This document shows, in pieces, positions 50,225 to 64,000 of a DNA stretch of 64,000 nucleotides. The notes under the pieces were generated by a model. The model searched no databases. It had not been told where the DNA came from and saw nothing but the letters and a program-made list of their open reading frames with translations. Source of the DNA: Syngnathus acus (taxonomy: Eukaryota; Chordata; Actinopteri; Syngnathiformes; Syngnathidae); contig NC_051103.1 of NCBI RefSeq assembly GCF_901709675.1, forward strand, positions 7,611,501 to 7,675,500, in the 5' to 3' direction. Numbering within the stretch: position 1 is the first letter of the stretch; every line of letters starts with the position of its first letter. The position numbers were made by a program, and so were the translations under genes.

Positions 50225-50257
50225 CCCCTCCCTCCCTCCCTCCCTCCCTCCCTCCCT
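50225..50257 (+). repeat. (CCTC)n tetranucleotide repeat
   Basis: About eight CCTC units in a row, a pyrimidine-only tract. A purine counterpart, (GGGA)n, occurs at about 38237-38264. Confidence 0.9.
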
Positions 50258-50553
50258 TCAGACCTCTTCTGCCCCTACACACAGTGCCACTAATATCCAT
50301 CCCAGTGATAGCACTGATCTTCTGTCATGACCCCAAGTTCACATCTTGCACCTCCTGCACCCTTCTTAATGTTGTTGTTGTTTTTGGTCACACTTCCCCA
50401 GATTGCCTTTCACTTGTCCTCTGGAGTGCAGTCAAAAAAGGTTTGCTCACATGAGGTGAAAGCCGTCAAAGGTGGTGACAAGAGAAATCTCTTCAAATAC
50501 ACATGTCCCTTGACACGTGCACAAAGAATTTCAAGAGGTCATCTTTTAGATTA

Positions 50554-50680
50554 TGGGTGTCAAACTCAAGGCCCGGGGGCCAGATGCGGCCCACCGCATC
50601 ATTTTATGTGGCCCACAAAAACAAATTGTGCATCATGTGCCAAAACTAAAATGACTTTTAAAAAATAGTTATTACGAGCA
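50554..50680 (+). mobile_element. hAT-like nonautonomous element, terminus
   Basis: GGGTGTCAAACTCAAGGCCC, then GGGGGCCAGATGCGGCCC and TTTTATGTGGCCCACAAA, match the inverted right end of the 43907 copy. The partner end was not located. Confidence 0.7.
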
Positions 50681-53337
50681 ATTCTTTGATTAAAATATCC
50701 ATCATCCGTTTTCAACAAGAATTTTTTTTTTACTAAAAAAAGACTAGCTTAGAATGAAGAAAGTTAGAATATGTTTTTATTTTTTACATTTTGCTATTCA
50801 CTACAGTGTTCAGTCCCTAACTCCTGCAAGTATCAAACAAACAACCCTTCACATTTGATCAATTTGGAGTCTTCAATGAAATAAGTCGGCTGATGTTTTT
50901 TCTCGATAAATGATGACTATTTTTCTTTTCAAGGTGGAGTGAATACGCAGAGCCATCATCCCATTGCATTAGCCACACACAAACAATATCACAGCTATAA
51001 GAAAAGCTGAGTCATCTGGCTGAGACATTTGTCTTTGAATCGCAGAGCAAGTGACTGTGACATAGCGTTAGTGATTTTGTTTTTTTTTGGGTCAGCACCT
51101 TCCAAAAAGCACACTTTTAAAGAGTCGTGGAAATCAAAGCAATTGAAGAGAGTTTCATAATAAAGAGATTTATGTCTTGTGAAAGAAGAGTCATCTTCCC
51201 CAAAGTAAAACTCACAGGAGGTTAAAAGCGTCAATACTAGATTAAATGCCTTTTTTTTCTTCCCTTCTTTCCTGTCAGGGTAGAAACTCCTGAAGTATGG
51301 GAGGAGAGATAAGAAACACAAGATGGAAAAAAACAAGTGGGAGATGAATGAGGAATATGTGGACTTAAAAGTGGCTTCAGCAAATTATTCACAATTGGGA
51401 AACAATGGTGCCAAAAGAGGAAGAAGCCTTCTGAGACCAGCACATTGTAAGAAAGAAGTTTTGTGATGATCTTTAGCAATTGCAGAGATTTTTTTTTTCA
51501 TCATCATCACTTAATTCTTCACAATTCTAAACATTGATTTTTACCAAGATATTTTCCTGCTTGTATTATCAATGTGTTGGGCAGGAAGCGGACAGCGGTG
51601 GGCACGGCCACCTTGTAGCTCAGCCCCTGGCTAGATTGAGAGAGCAGACACAAAGCAGAATGCACACAAATAAAGAAAACACATTAACATACACACACTC
51701 ATCCTGCAAGCTTGGGGTCATAGAGCACGCCTATAAAAGCGCCAAGCTGATTGCATAATGCAAGCAACATAAAGGGGGCAATGGAGATTTAGAGTAGCAA
51801 TCTCACCCTCATGCACCCATACACAAACACACACTGATGAAGGGATTGCATAAGTAAGGAGAGGGGATGGATTTAGGTCACGGTGACTCTGGGAGCCACT
51901 GTGAGTGATTAAAGCAGACACTCTCAGGCAACTGGCGCTCAGTCTGGGTCTGCAGAGCCAGCAAAGGACAGACGGACGGACGGATGGAAGGAAGATGGGG
52001 AGAACGTGGCCGGCCTTCCGACATGTCAGCTCATTCCACTTGAATGCTGTTCTATTCCTGAGCAGCCTGTGTGCCCGTCCCAAAATAAAACACCATGAAG
52101 GAGTGGGTGAGCATTGCACTTGCATATGCACAAATTCTCCTTCTGGATCCCTGAACACACCATGAACAGTCAAATATGAAATGAATGGAAACCCCGCAAT
52201 GGAGGGTGGATCACTAGAAAACATTTGCTCCAAATTATTGTTTTAGACTTTCAATTTGAGATTTTTTTTTTACTTTTATTTCATGTTATATTCTTTGTAA
52301 TATGATTTTGCCATGGATTGTATTTATTATTTGAGTTTTTGTTTTTTATGAAATTTTTATTTCTATTTTAGTTTTGTCTTGGTCATATTTGACTAATTCT
52401 ACTCCACGCACGCACACACTCAGTTACTATGTATTATTTAGTGTTCTGAAGATTTCCATACTAAGCAATCTGTATAAAAGATGCCATTAAACATTTAAAA
52501 GGACGACGTAGCCTATTGACACCAGTAAAATATTTAGGTGCAATCCATCTAAGCAACTCAGCAATTTCTCCCATTGTTTTCCACTAATCATTGTCCTACT
52601 CCAAGCAGTGAAAGTCTTTCTCTCTCTCTCTTTCTTTCCCATTGAGAGAGCCACCGTGGATGTTCTGAAACAAATTGTTCCAGTCGCTATATTACATAAC
52701 AGCAGCATTTTGTTGGCTACTGATATAACCGCAGGCTCACTAACACTTTTCCTGGGATTGAAATGGCTCATGACCCGCATGTGGTGGGTGATGCATAAAA
52801 AACACATAATACAGTCTAGCCAGGCCTAGGTGGGCTGTTGTTGGACACTTTGGTGTATGCTGCCCTCTTGTGGAACTGAAACGCAAACACATGTTTTTGT
52901 TGCCCTCACTGAACCCTTGTTTGTTTCATATGGGCACGAAACCCTGGTTAATACAAGAAGCTCAACAATATCCCAAGCAGAAGTCTGTTTCATACTTAAT
53001 GGGTCATTTTTTTTGGAACAGGGGTCGCACCCTGAACTGGTCGCCGCGCATCCGTGCGTCTTTACGCACGCACAGCGCGCTTTGGCACCGGTGGAGTATT
53101 CAAAGGGTTAACGGTGTGTGAGGGGTGGGAGGGGGGACGGGACCCTCAAACAGGCAGGTACCAGCCCAAAGCCAAGCACTCACTTAAAAATGTTCGAGTC
53201 CAACTTGTTGGGATCAAGTCGTGCTGCACTCATGTTTGCGCATCTTTTTCCACGCGTATGATGTCCTCCTGCTCCCGCGGGTTCTTTTAAGCGTTCAAGC
53301 AACTTGTGTCTGTGTGGAAGTGCGCTCTAGTGCTGAG

Positions 53338-55408
53338 ATGTGGTGGATGCTGTTTCCACGTGGGATCTGTTTTGTGGCCAGTGTGTGGATGGGGGTTCTG
53401 CCTCATACCTCCTCACACGCGGGGATGTGTCCTAACGAGATGAACCCCAACCTATGGGTGGACGCCATGAGTACTTGTACAAGAGAGTGTGAATCAGATC
53501 AGGTAAGGAAATGATAACATCTATTTATTTGTACACAGCCTAAATGAGACATTTAAAACCTTGACAATTATTGGATGCAATTCAACTTTTTTTTAATGAA
53601 ATAAATGTAAAATTCAGATTGCTTGAAAGAAACAAATATTTGAACAACTATTAAGTCTTTACTGGTACTTGGAAATAACAAAATACATGTTTACTTTGTA
53701 TTTCAGTTTGCGCTCACTTTTGTTGCCAGCAATTGAGAAAAATCTTCCAGGCTGTCATATTTTCCCAATTTCAAACAGTTCCAGATCTTGAAGTAAAAGA
53801 TGACATGTCCAATGTCTCCTCTTGATGTTCTACTTTCTGATTGCCCCCATGTAATTTGTCTTCCAGGAGTGTGAATCCTTTGAGAAGTGTTGCCAGAATG
53901 TGTGTGGGAATCATAGTTGCGTGGCGGCCCGATACGTGGTCGGGGAGATAGGACCTGCGGCCGTGCCCATGACGGCGACCTGTGCCGGCTTCACGTGCAC
54001 CCAGCAAGGGGCGGAGTGCGACATCTGGGACGGCCAGCCGCTGTGTAAATGTCGGGATCGCTGCGAGAGGGAGCCCCACTTCACGTGTGCCTCAGACGGT
54101 ATGACCTACTACAATAAGTGCTACATGGACGCCGAGGCGTGCTCCAAGGGTATCAGCCTTTCTGTGGTCACCTGTCGTTTCCACCTGGCCTGGCTGAGCA
54201 CGAGCCCCGCGGCGCCCCCGGTGACCACTCTCCGCCCGACGACCACCTCCTGGCGAGTGATGGTCCCGCCTCCTGCCGAGCCTCAGGCGCCTATGGTCTT
54301 GAGCGCCCCCGTTCACCAGACTGTAAACGTGGGCGACACGGCCAGCTTCTCGTGCGACGTAACCGGGGCCCCCCCGCCCGAGATCACTTGGGAGAAAGAG
54401 CTTTCCGAGGGGGTGGACAAGGTGGTCATGGGGCGCAATCACGTCCAAGGGAATATGGTCGTCACCAACGCCGCTCAGCTGGTCATCTACAGTGCCAAAA
54501 TGCACGACTCGGGCGTCTACACCTGCACAGCTCGGAACCCGTCTGGCTCGGTGTGGGCCCACCACGCGCTCACGGTGCTGCCCGTGGAGCCCTCAAAGAG
54601 TCCAGAAGCTATTAACTTGACCCGCTGCCCCACTGAGGAGTGTCTCAAAGCACCCGACAATCCCGACGTCTGCGGGAGTGATCTTGAAATAGTAAGCTGG
54701 TTCTACCATTCGCTAAGCAACCACTGTATTTCTTTTACTCACTGCCGTAGCAGCGGGCAACAGCCGAGGAAGTGGTTTGAGACCTACGACAAGTGCATGC
54801 GATGTTGCGGTCCCCAAGTGTCGGCCCCCTGCGACCTCCCCACTCTTCAAGGCCCTTGTAAGGCCTATGAACCACGGTGGGCCTACATCAGCAGCCTGCA
54901 CCGATGCCAGTCATTCATCTACGGAGGATGCGGGGGCAATGACAACAACTTTGAATCCAAAGAAGCATGCGAAGAGATGTGCCCCTACCCAAAAAGCCAC
55001 AATTGCAAAACGTGCAAACCCAGAGGCAAGATTGTGACCAGCTTCTGTCGCAGTGACTTTGTGGTCCTGGGACGCATGACAGAGTTTGCAGAGGAGAAAG
55101 ACTCTGGCCACGCTCTCGTGACTGTAGAGGAGATCCTCAAGGATGAGAAAATGGGCCTCCGCTTTTTTGGTAACGAGCCTCTGGAGGTGAACTTTATTAA
55201 CATGGACTGGAATTGCCCGTGCCCCAACATAACGAGCGCCGCTGCCGAGGGCCAGGTCATCATCATGGGGAACGTTAGCGAAGGCATGGCTGTGTTGCAG
55301 CCGCACAGCTACGTGGGGGCCGCCAGTCCTCGCCGCGTCCGAAAACTTCGAGATGTCATCTCTCAGAACACGTGCGATATTCTCAAAGCCATCACCAACA
55401 GTCCGTAA
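53338..55408 (+). CDS. wfikkn2: wfikkn2, secreted WAP/follistatin/Ig/Kunitz/NTR inhibitor
   Basis: Two exons, 53338-53502 and 53867-55408, join in frame to 568 codons plus TAA (human about 576). The family binds and antagonises GDF8 (myostatin) and GDF11 outside the cell. An N-terminal signal peptide (about residues 1-28, ICFVASVWMGVL core) precedes a WAP domain (31-85, ending EKCCQNVCGNHSC). Next come a follistatin/Kazal domain (94-158, CASDGMTYYNKCYMDAEAC), an Ig domain (196-293, DSGVYTCTARNPSG), a divergent Kunitz domain (314-369), a canonical Kunitz domain (377-427, QGPCKAY with Lys at P1, IYGGCGGNDNNF) and an NTR domain (435-558). The ATG at 53338 is chosen because it gives the signal peptide. 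wfikkn1 is the alternative; synteny with tob1 favours wfikkn2. Confidence 0.95.
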
Positions 55409-55840
55409 ACACGTCAATAAAACTACACATCTTTGGAGATTTATTATACAACATATCTGTAAAAAAAAAAAAAAAATGGCCCACTATTTACCAAATACAA
55501 CAATTGCTCGTAAGAAGAGGAGCAGTAATAATGTAAGAGTTTATATTTTTATATGCAAAGTGCTCCATACCGTTACCCTTGTAAACAGATTTTTACTGAG
55601 CACATTTAAAAATAACAATGACAGAATGACAGACTGACGGATCGAGCCAGCCTGAAATATTGACTGATGATTGATGACGGACTTTCGGGTCTACCGCTGA
55701 TAAATGATGGAAGTTCTCTGTCTGCTTTATATTTATTAGAATGTAAACTCATTATATATTTTTGTAACACGTTGTTCATGAAATGAAATGTGGCATTTTT
55801 TTTGTTGTTGTAAATTTGAAGAAAATAAAAGATTTGGGAG
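55409..55840 (+). other. wfikkn2: wfikkn2 3' UTR
   Basis: AATAAA occurs almost immediately after the stop (55416-55421) and again at 55824-55829, so a very short and a 430-base 3' UTR are both possible. Confidence 0.55.
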
Positions 55841-56599
55841 TGATTTTAAGTGTAACTCTTTCTTTTCGGTAATGGCGTCATGTGTAATTCTGGGCTTACT
55901 TCTTGAAGTGAAAAACAAGTTTTTTTTTTTAGTATTAAGACCAAGAGCTCTTCTCTTCATGAAAACCAAATTTGGAGCATCATGACCCAGACAAATTGGC
56001 TGCGAGTAGCGAGTCAAAGCATTTCCAGGGTGAAGCAAACTCTTTGTCCGAGACCTTAAAAAAAAGTCATTTATTTTTATTGTAACATGACTGATCACAT
56101 GAAATGTTTTATTTTCTGGAAACAAAGTTGAGTATCTGTTAAATGTTGTCTTTGAGTCATTCAAAGACCCCTGTGGCAATATAATTGGGGTAAAGAACCC
56201 AAGGAGTAAACCTACCGTGCAAGAGTTATGCGTTTCATAGCTTGCCAGCACTCTTTTTTTTTTTTTTTTTTTTTGGTATTACTAGCAAGCCTTGGTGGGC
56301 TTTCGACGAGGGTGTTCTACTTCCCGCATGAGATTCTGTTTCTCCCATCCAGAGCAGCCAGAGAAGCAACAAATCCGCCCTCGTTTACTGGCAAAACCAC
56401 CAGGGAGATCAGAAATGTACTTCCCCATCTGTTGAGGCTCTCCAGGAGGAAAGGCACCTCGGATCACAGCCCGTAGAAACAACTTTGATGTTACCTTTTA
56501 AATTGCATCAATATTTTTTATTGCTCGGCGCAGCGCCGATTTGTTTTGAAACATACACCTGCTTGTCTAAAATTGATGGATGAACTGATTGTTTTCAAA

Positions 56600-56793
56600 T
56601 CAGAGACTGGTAAAAACGGTTCCAATATTCTAAAAAGATGTATGGCAATAGAAAAATGCTAGCAATATCTCTGTTTTTAAAAGATAAAGACAATTGATCA
56701 TTTTAGTCATGATGCAGAATTTGTCTTTGCGGGCCATGTCAAATGACGTGGGGGGCCGTATCTGGCCCCCGGGCCTTGTGTTTGACATCCATG
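56600..56793 (+). mobile_element. Diverged hAT-like copy, 43907 family
   Basis: GCTAGCAATATCTCTGTTTT is shared exactly with the 43907 copy. It is followed by a matching GCGGGCCA...GGGGCCGTATCTGGCCCC right end and terminal TTGTGTTTGACATCC. The left end is eroded, so the start is approximate. Confidence 0.75.
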
Positions 56794-57250
56794 TCATACA
56801 ATCAATGACAGGTGTGATATGTCTGACGTCATTAGCGCATTTCCAAGCTCATTCCATGCTCACATCATTAAGGACTTTCCAAAGGGGACTAAATGAAGCA
56901 CTCACGCTTGCATCTTATCTCCTGTCTTGGAACATTGCACGGGCGAAAAAGAAAAGCCATGCAATGAACGGGGACTTCCTTCCAAAATGACAAGGACAAA
57001 CTAAAACGAATCCTGTCAAACATCCAACAAAAAGACTACAAGCCACATTTGAAGAGAATTGTTCAAGGCAAGGAACGCCACAAGTCGCACCAAGCAACAT
57101 GCATAGTAAGTGAAAAAGCGCTTTTGTAAGTTTTAATTTGTGGATTTTGTTGAACTGAGTTTGTGTGTGCGTGAGACAGTGCACGCAATGTTCATTGTTG
57201 GAAATGACTGGCCTGTTGTCTTAGTACTATAGGAGTCCATTTCTGTCATT

Positions 57251-57302
57251 AACAGTAAAAATAAGATGCATTTTTCTAAAAAGGCATCTTATTTTTACTG
57301 TT
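57251..57302. repeat. 52-base near-perfect hairpin
   Basis: AACAGTAAAAATAAGATGC at 57251-57269 is the exact reverse complement of GCATCTTATTTTTACTGTT at 57284-57302. The 14-base centre ATTTTTCTAAAAAG can pair further. The sequence could be a MITE remnant or structured RNA. Confidence 0.85.
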
Positions 57303-57310
57303 TTCATTAT

Positions 57311-57490
57311 TAACTGTTTCCAGTGCAAATACTAACTGTAATACTAAAGTCCCATACCACAACTCTTAGTTTTGCATATTTTGCAATTCATGATTTCCTC
57401 TAACTGTTTCCAGTGCAAATACTAACTGTAATACGAAAGTCCCATACCACAACTCCTATTTTTCATATTGGTTTTGCAAGAAAATCATTT
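57311..57490 (+). repeat. 90-bp direct tandem duplication
   Basis: TAACTGTTTCCAGTGCAAAT begins at 57311 and again at 57401. The following ACTAACTGTAATACNAAAGT and CCCATACCACAACTC are identical except for one or two changes, and divergence grows toward the end of each unit. Confidence 0.85.
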
Positions 57491-58041
57491 GCTTTGAAAA
57501 TGCCCAGAATGCTATTTTTCAATCTATTCCACTTGGTCAAAAATGCTTGGCAGCTCCAACGTCTCATTATTATTTCATATGAAAGTAAGCTTTCCTCTGA
57601 TGATATTGCTGTTCTTCCAAAAATGAATACATATTTAAGAACAAAACAGCTTTGCCCTTATTGATAATAACGTCACGTTTTCATCCTTCGATGTCATCTC
57701 ATACTAATGTGAAATGGACTTCACCTTTAATCGGCACCCAAGAAACAATTCAATTCGGGAATAAATCCCAACCAAATTTGTACATTTACAAATATATTTA
57801 TTTGTGCTATTTTACCACAATGCAAATTGTACAATGCAACTCTTATTGTCTTCCATCAAGTAGCCCGCAAATGAACATGTGGACAGTTATGTGAAAAAAA
57901 TATGTACACATGGAATTAAATAATAATGATGTAATCACAAATATATATATATATATTTTTTTTTTACTCTATCACTGTTGAGATCTGTGCTTTAAAAAGT
58001 GCAATTCAAGTTGGCCCTTTCCAATTAGATTGACTTCTGCA

Positions 58042-58377
58042 ATGTTATTGTATAAAAGCTTTAAATATTTATTAGCAACGGTAGTTCCACAAATTGACAA
58101 GCCCATTGGCCTTGAAACTCACTGCTCTTCACGCATTTTTATAGCTTGTAAAAAATGTGGCAAAATATTTGTGGCGGAATCTTTTGCCCACACTGCTCTG
58201 AAGTGTCAAATGTGCTTTGGAGCTAGACGAAGAATTTCGGAAACACTAGAACAGGAACAGGCAAGAATTTATCGGAAAGCTTTTAGTATTCTTACTGGAA
58301 TGGTAATTAGTGGTTACTACACCTATCAAATACCATCAGTGTTATTTTTCTTTTCAGCCTTTGCCGTAAAACTGTGA
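58042..58377 (+). CDS. Unrecognised 111-codon ORF: four-cysteine zinc-ribbon-like, hydrophobic C-terminus
   Basis: The first ATG is at 58042 and the stop TGA at 58375-58377; the frame is open upstream to 58030. The protein has a short hydrophobic lead (MLLYKSFKYLLATVVPQID), then HCSSRIFIACKKCGKIFVAE and HTALKCQMCFGARRR. Two CxxC pairs 22 residues apart are likely to bind one zinc. A charged stretch SETLEQEQARIYRKAF leads to a hydrophobic, Tyr-rich tail (residues about 85-109), a probable membrane segment. I do not recognise a vertebrate family. No splice partners or promoter were found, and AT-rich repeats surround it. The complex, non-repetitive composition and intact zinc motif argue for present or recent coding function. 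It could be an exon of an unknown gene or a captured foreign or viral gene. Confidence 0.4.
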   Translation: MLLYKSFKYLLATVVPQIDKPIGLETHCSSRIFIACKKCGKIFVAESFAHTALKCQMCFGARRRISETLEQEQARIYRKAFSILTGMVISGYYTYQIPSVLFFFSAFAVKL

Positions 58378-59789
58378 AGCCTGGTATCTATAAAATGTTC
58401 AATTAAATTTCGGCCTATTAAAAACACATGTTTTTTTCAACAAAAACAAACTTTTTCTAATTGAAGCGAGCCAGCTAAAAGGGTAAAAAAAAAAAAAAGT
58501 GCTTTGATTTGTTGCTGCAGAAGGTATGCTCCTAGTTTCTGTTCCTTCCTCTCAGACGTTTGATGATCGGGTCAACGCGTTCACAAGCTCGGTTCACCTG
58601 AGGCAGTAGTCAGTGTGGTCCGACCGTGCACAATGAATGTTTATGTTTGCTTCTATCCAGAACAGATGAAAGATTAACACCTGTGGAAGACATCAGCATG
58701 CCGGGTGGTTGGAGACCTTTTTTTGATTCATGACATACATCTGTTATGGCCATAATAGTAGGAACATCTATTAAAAAGATACAGTAGCCACTCAAACGAG
58801 TTTAATAGATCCCACGGTGATTCATCATCCGGGAAGAGCGGCGGTTTCGTCGTTTGAAGTTGGTAGGCCGTAACTTCAGGCTATAAGTTAAAATCAGGAC
58901 TGGTTTCGCTGAATGTCAATCAAAGGGAGACAAATGGCAAATAGCCCAAGGGACAACATGTCAAATATACATTTGAAGTACTTGTATAGCCTACAGATAG
59001 TTGAATGTGACCACCATTGGCTTGTGCTAACCTTCCGATGTGTGTGTGTGTGTTATTTGTGTTTGGTAATAAGCCCACATAGCGACATTGATTGAGGGTG
59101 GCTTGTCACGAAATGCTGCCTCCATTAGTCAATTGATTGCTTTCAAGCCATATTCCACTGAATATATACATATATATTTCTTTCATTGAGCACATTAAAT
59201 ATTATTGTATTATTGCTGACTTTGACAGCTGACCCCCAAGCTTTGGAAAAACAAGTATCATTTGATATAATGTTCTGCTCATTTAAAAATGGTTTGATAA
59301 CAAGCCACCTTCAATTGTTTTCAGGCCTAATAGATAACTAACATGTGGAGTATGAATATTTGATTTAAAAAGCTTTATTGCTAGTGAGGTCTTCAATTAA
59401 ATGCTATTATAGCGCCGACTAGTGGATCGTTGCTATAACTACATCATCGTTTTCCTGTTTGTCAAATTTCCAGTTTTTAATTGTGTGTGTCTGCTCGCAA
59501 CGACAACAAAATACGTGATTGGCTGGATGTGTATCCCAACACTTCAATTTATGTTACCCCAAATATTAAGGGTTAAAACACTAAATGGGAGACAAATGAA
59601 ACATGAATGCATTCATCTATGACAATCATATTTTCCTTTTTTAATACAAGCATTATAATATTTAATATTTTGGTAGTACATAATTCAAGTTTTATAGATC
59701 CGTTTGGTTCACAGAAGAATCACATCAACTGAACAAGCTTCCCTAGTTGCATAAAAAAAACATTGGAAAAAAACAACAACAGCTTAAAT

Positions 59790-60007
59790 CAGGGGTCTCA
59801 AAGTCCAGTCCTCGGGGGGGGGGGGGGGGGGCCGCATTCCTACATGTTTTCCAAGTTTCCCTGGTTAAACACACCTGATTCAATGGATCAGGCTCCTGCA
59901 GAACGTGAGGATGAACTGATCATTTGAATCGGGTGTGTTGAACCAGGGAAACTTGGAAAACATGTAGGAATGCGCCCCCCCCCGAGGACTGGACTTTGAG
60001 ACCCCTA
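59790..60007. mobile_element. 218-bp palindromic hAT-like MITE with 8-bp target duplication
   Basis: Termini CAGGGGTCTCAAAGTCCAGT and the reverse complement ACTGGACTTTGAGACCCCTA are near-perfect. Inverted repeats continue inward through CTACATGTTTTCCAAGTTTC for about 80 bases per arm. Identical octamers GCTTAAAT flank it at 59782-59789 and 60008-60015. The left arm carries a run of 18 G (59814-59831), the right arm only 9 C. Confidence 0.92.
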
Positions 60008-60387
60008 GCTTAAATAATGATACAGTACAAAAATATAAGTGGGTTTGTCACAAACGTTTTTGCAGACAGTACAGTGGCACCGTATTTTTTATTTTTTTTA
60101 TCCACTGGTTAAAAAAAAAAGTAACCTAAAAATGCCTCACTTTGTTGTGAACTGGTGTTTTGTTGCAGTAGAGACAGCTCATTAGAGAAATGATACATTC
60201 ACTTGGTTTCTCCCACCCTGGCTGAAGGCACTTCCGGTCAGATTCGGAGGAGCAAATAAAGCTCGTTTTTCTTCTTTAGCGCGCTATTTTCCTGACATAC
60301 AGGGCACGGCCGACCCCTCAGTGCCAAATGATCAAGTGACCTGACAACAGTCTCCTCAAAAGTCTTTATCGATGAAGAGCTGCAGCT

Positions 60388-63947
<3,560 letters not shown>

Positions 63948-64000
63948 CTGCGAGAAGGGGGTAAGCAGGGAAGGGGGGGGGGGGGGGGGGCAACAACTGC

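Larger units (their letters stand above)
40800..53337. other. Gene-poor interval between tob1 and wfikkn2
   Basis: No gene is supported across 12.5 kb. It contains MITEs, a complete hAT-like copy, microsatellites and long unique AT-rich DNA, listed separately. The last 300 bases (53030-53337) turn GC-rich and are the probable wfikkn2 promoter and 5' UTR. Confidence 0.6.
55841..60387. other. Repeat-bearing interval between wfikkn2 and the ABCC gene
   Basis: The interval contains an oligo(T)-flanked patch, a hAT fragment, a hairpin, a 90-bp tandem duplication, an unrecognised zinc-ribbon ORF and a palindromic hAT element, each listed separately. The last part should hold the 3' UTR of the minus-strand ABCC gene, but no AATAAA-type signal was pinned down. 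Confidence 0.5.

Noticed and set aside
54092-54565. Minus-strand frames inside wfikkn2
   Set aside because: They are shadows of the GC-rich wfikkn2 exon, with no independent evidence.
53900-55408. Treating 53900 as the start of the wfikkn2 protein
   Set aside because: The codon there is an internal GTG within the WAP domain. The upstream acceptor at 53866/53867 and exon 1 supply the signal peptide and the rest of WAP.
56282-56482. A 5S-derived SINE
   Set aside because: A short GGATGGGAGA match to 5S rRNA is present, but flanking 5S promoter blocks are missing, so the resemblance is probably chance.

Overview
This is vertebrate nuclear DNA, almost certainly from a teleost fish. Genes are intron-rich with canonical GT-AG junctions, introns are often only 70-120 bases long, the tRNA genes are vertebrate-type, and the encoded proteins match vertebrate families along their whole length. 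Short palindromic hAT-like elements, an old LINE fragment and many microsatellites fit a compact fish genome. I cannot name the species.

Layout, left to right. (1) 1-509: last coding exon of cdr2l (+), then its 3' UTR. (2) 2525-4501: three tRNA genes (Arg-TCG +, initiator Met-CAT +, Gln-CTG -) around mrpl58 (-, six exons, 3242-4263). (3) 5234-8960: daglb (+, 15 exons, 676 codons), the sn-1 diacylglycerol lipase beta. (4) 10507-23086: spag9/JIP4 (+, 30 coding exons, about 1359 codons), with an internal alternative first exon at 15190-15347 that would give a membrane-anchored short isoform. (5) 24745-37330: gene-poor region with a LINE relic and hAT fragments. (6) 37331-40800: tob1 (+), with a CCAAT/TATA promoter, a noncoding first exon and one coding exon. 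(7) 40800-53337: second gene-poor region, holding a complete 219-bp hAT copy with 8-bp target duplications and an 83-bp palindromic MITE. (8) 53338-55408: wfikkn2 (+, two exons), a secreted multidomain inhibitor. (9) 55840-60380: repeats plus an unrecognised 111-codon ORF encoding a four-cysteine zinc-ribbon-like protein. (10) 60388-63947: 3' half of an ABCC transporter (-), most likely abcc3; the gene continues off the right edge.

The genes do not form one pathway. As I recall human gene order, spag9, tob1, wfikkn2 and abcc3 are neighbours on 17q21.33, and cdr2l with mrpl58 sit at 17q25.1, so most of the window is a conserved vertebrate neighbourhood. daglb (human 7p22) is the outsider. Exon models were built by hand from splice signals and reading phase. 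All complete models keep frame from start to stop, which is strong internal support, but no alignment or transcript data were available.
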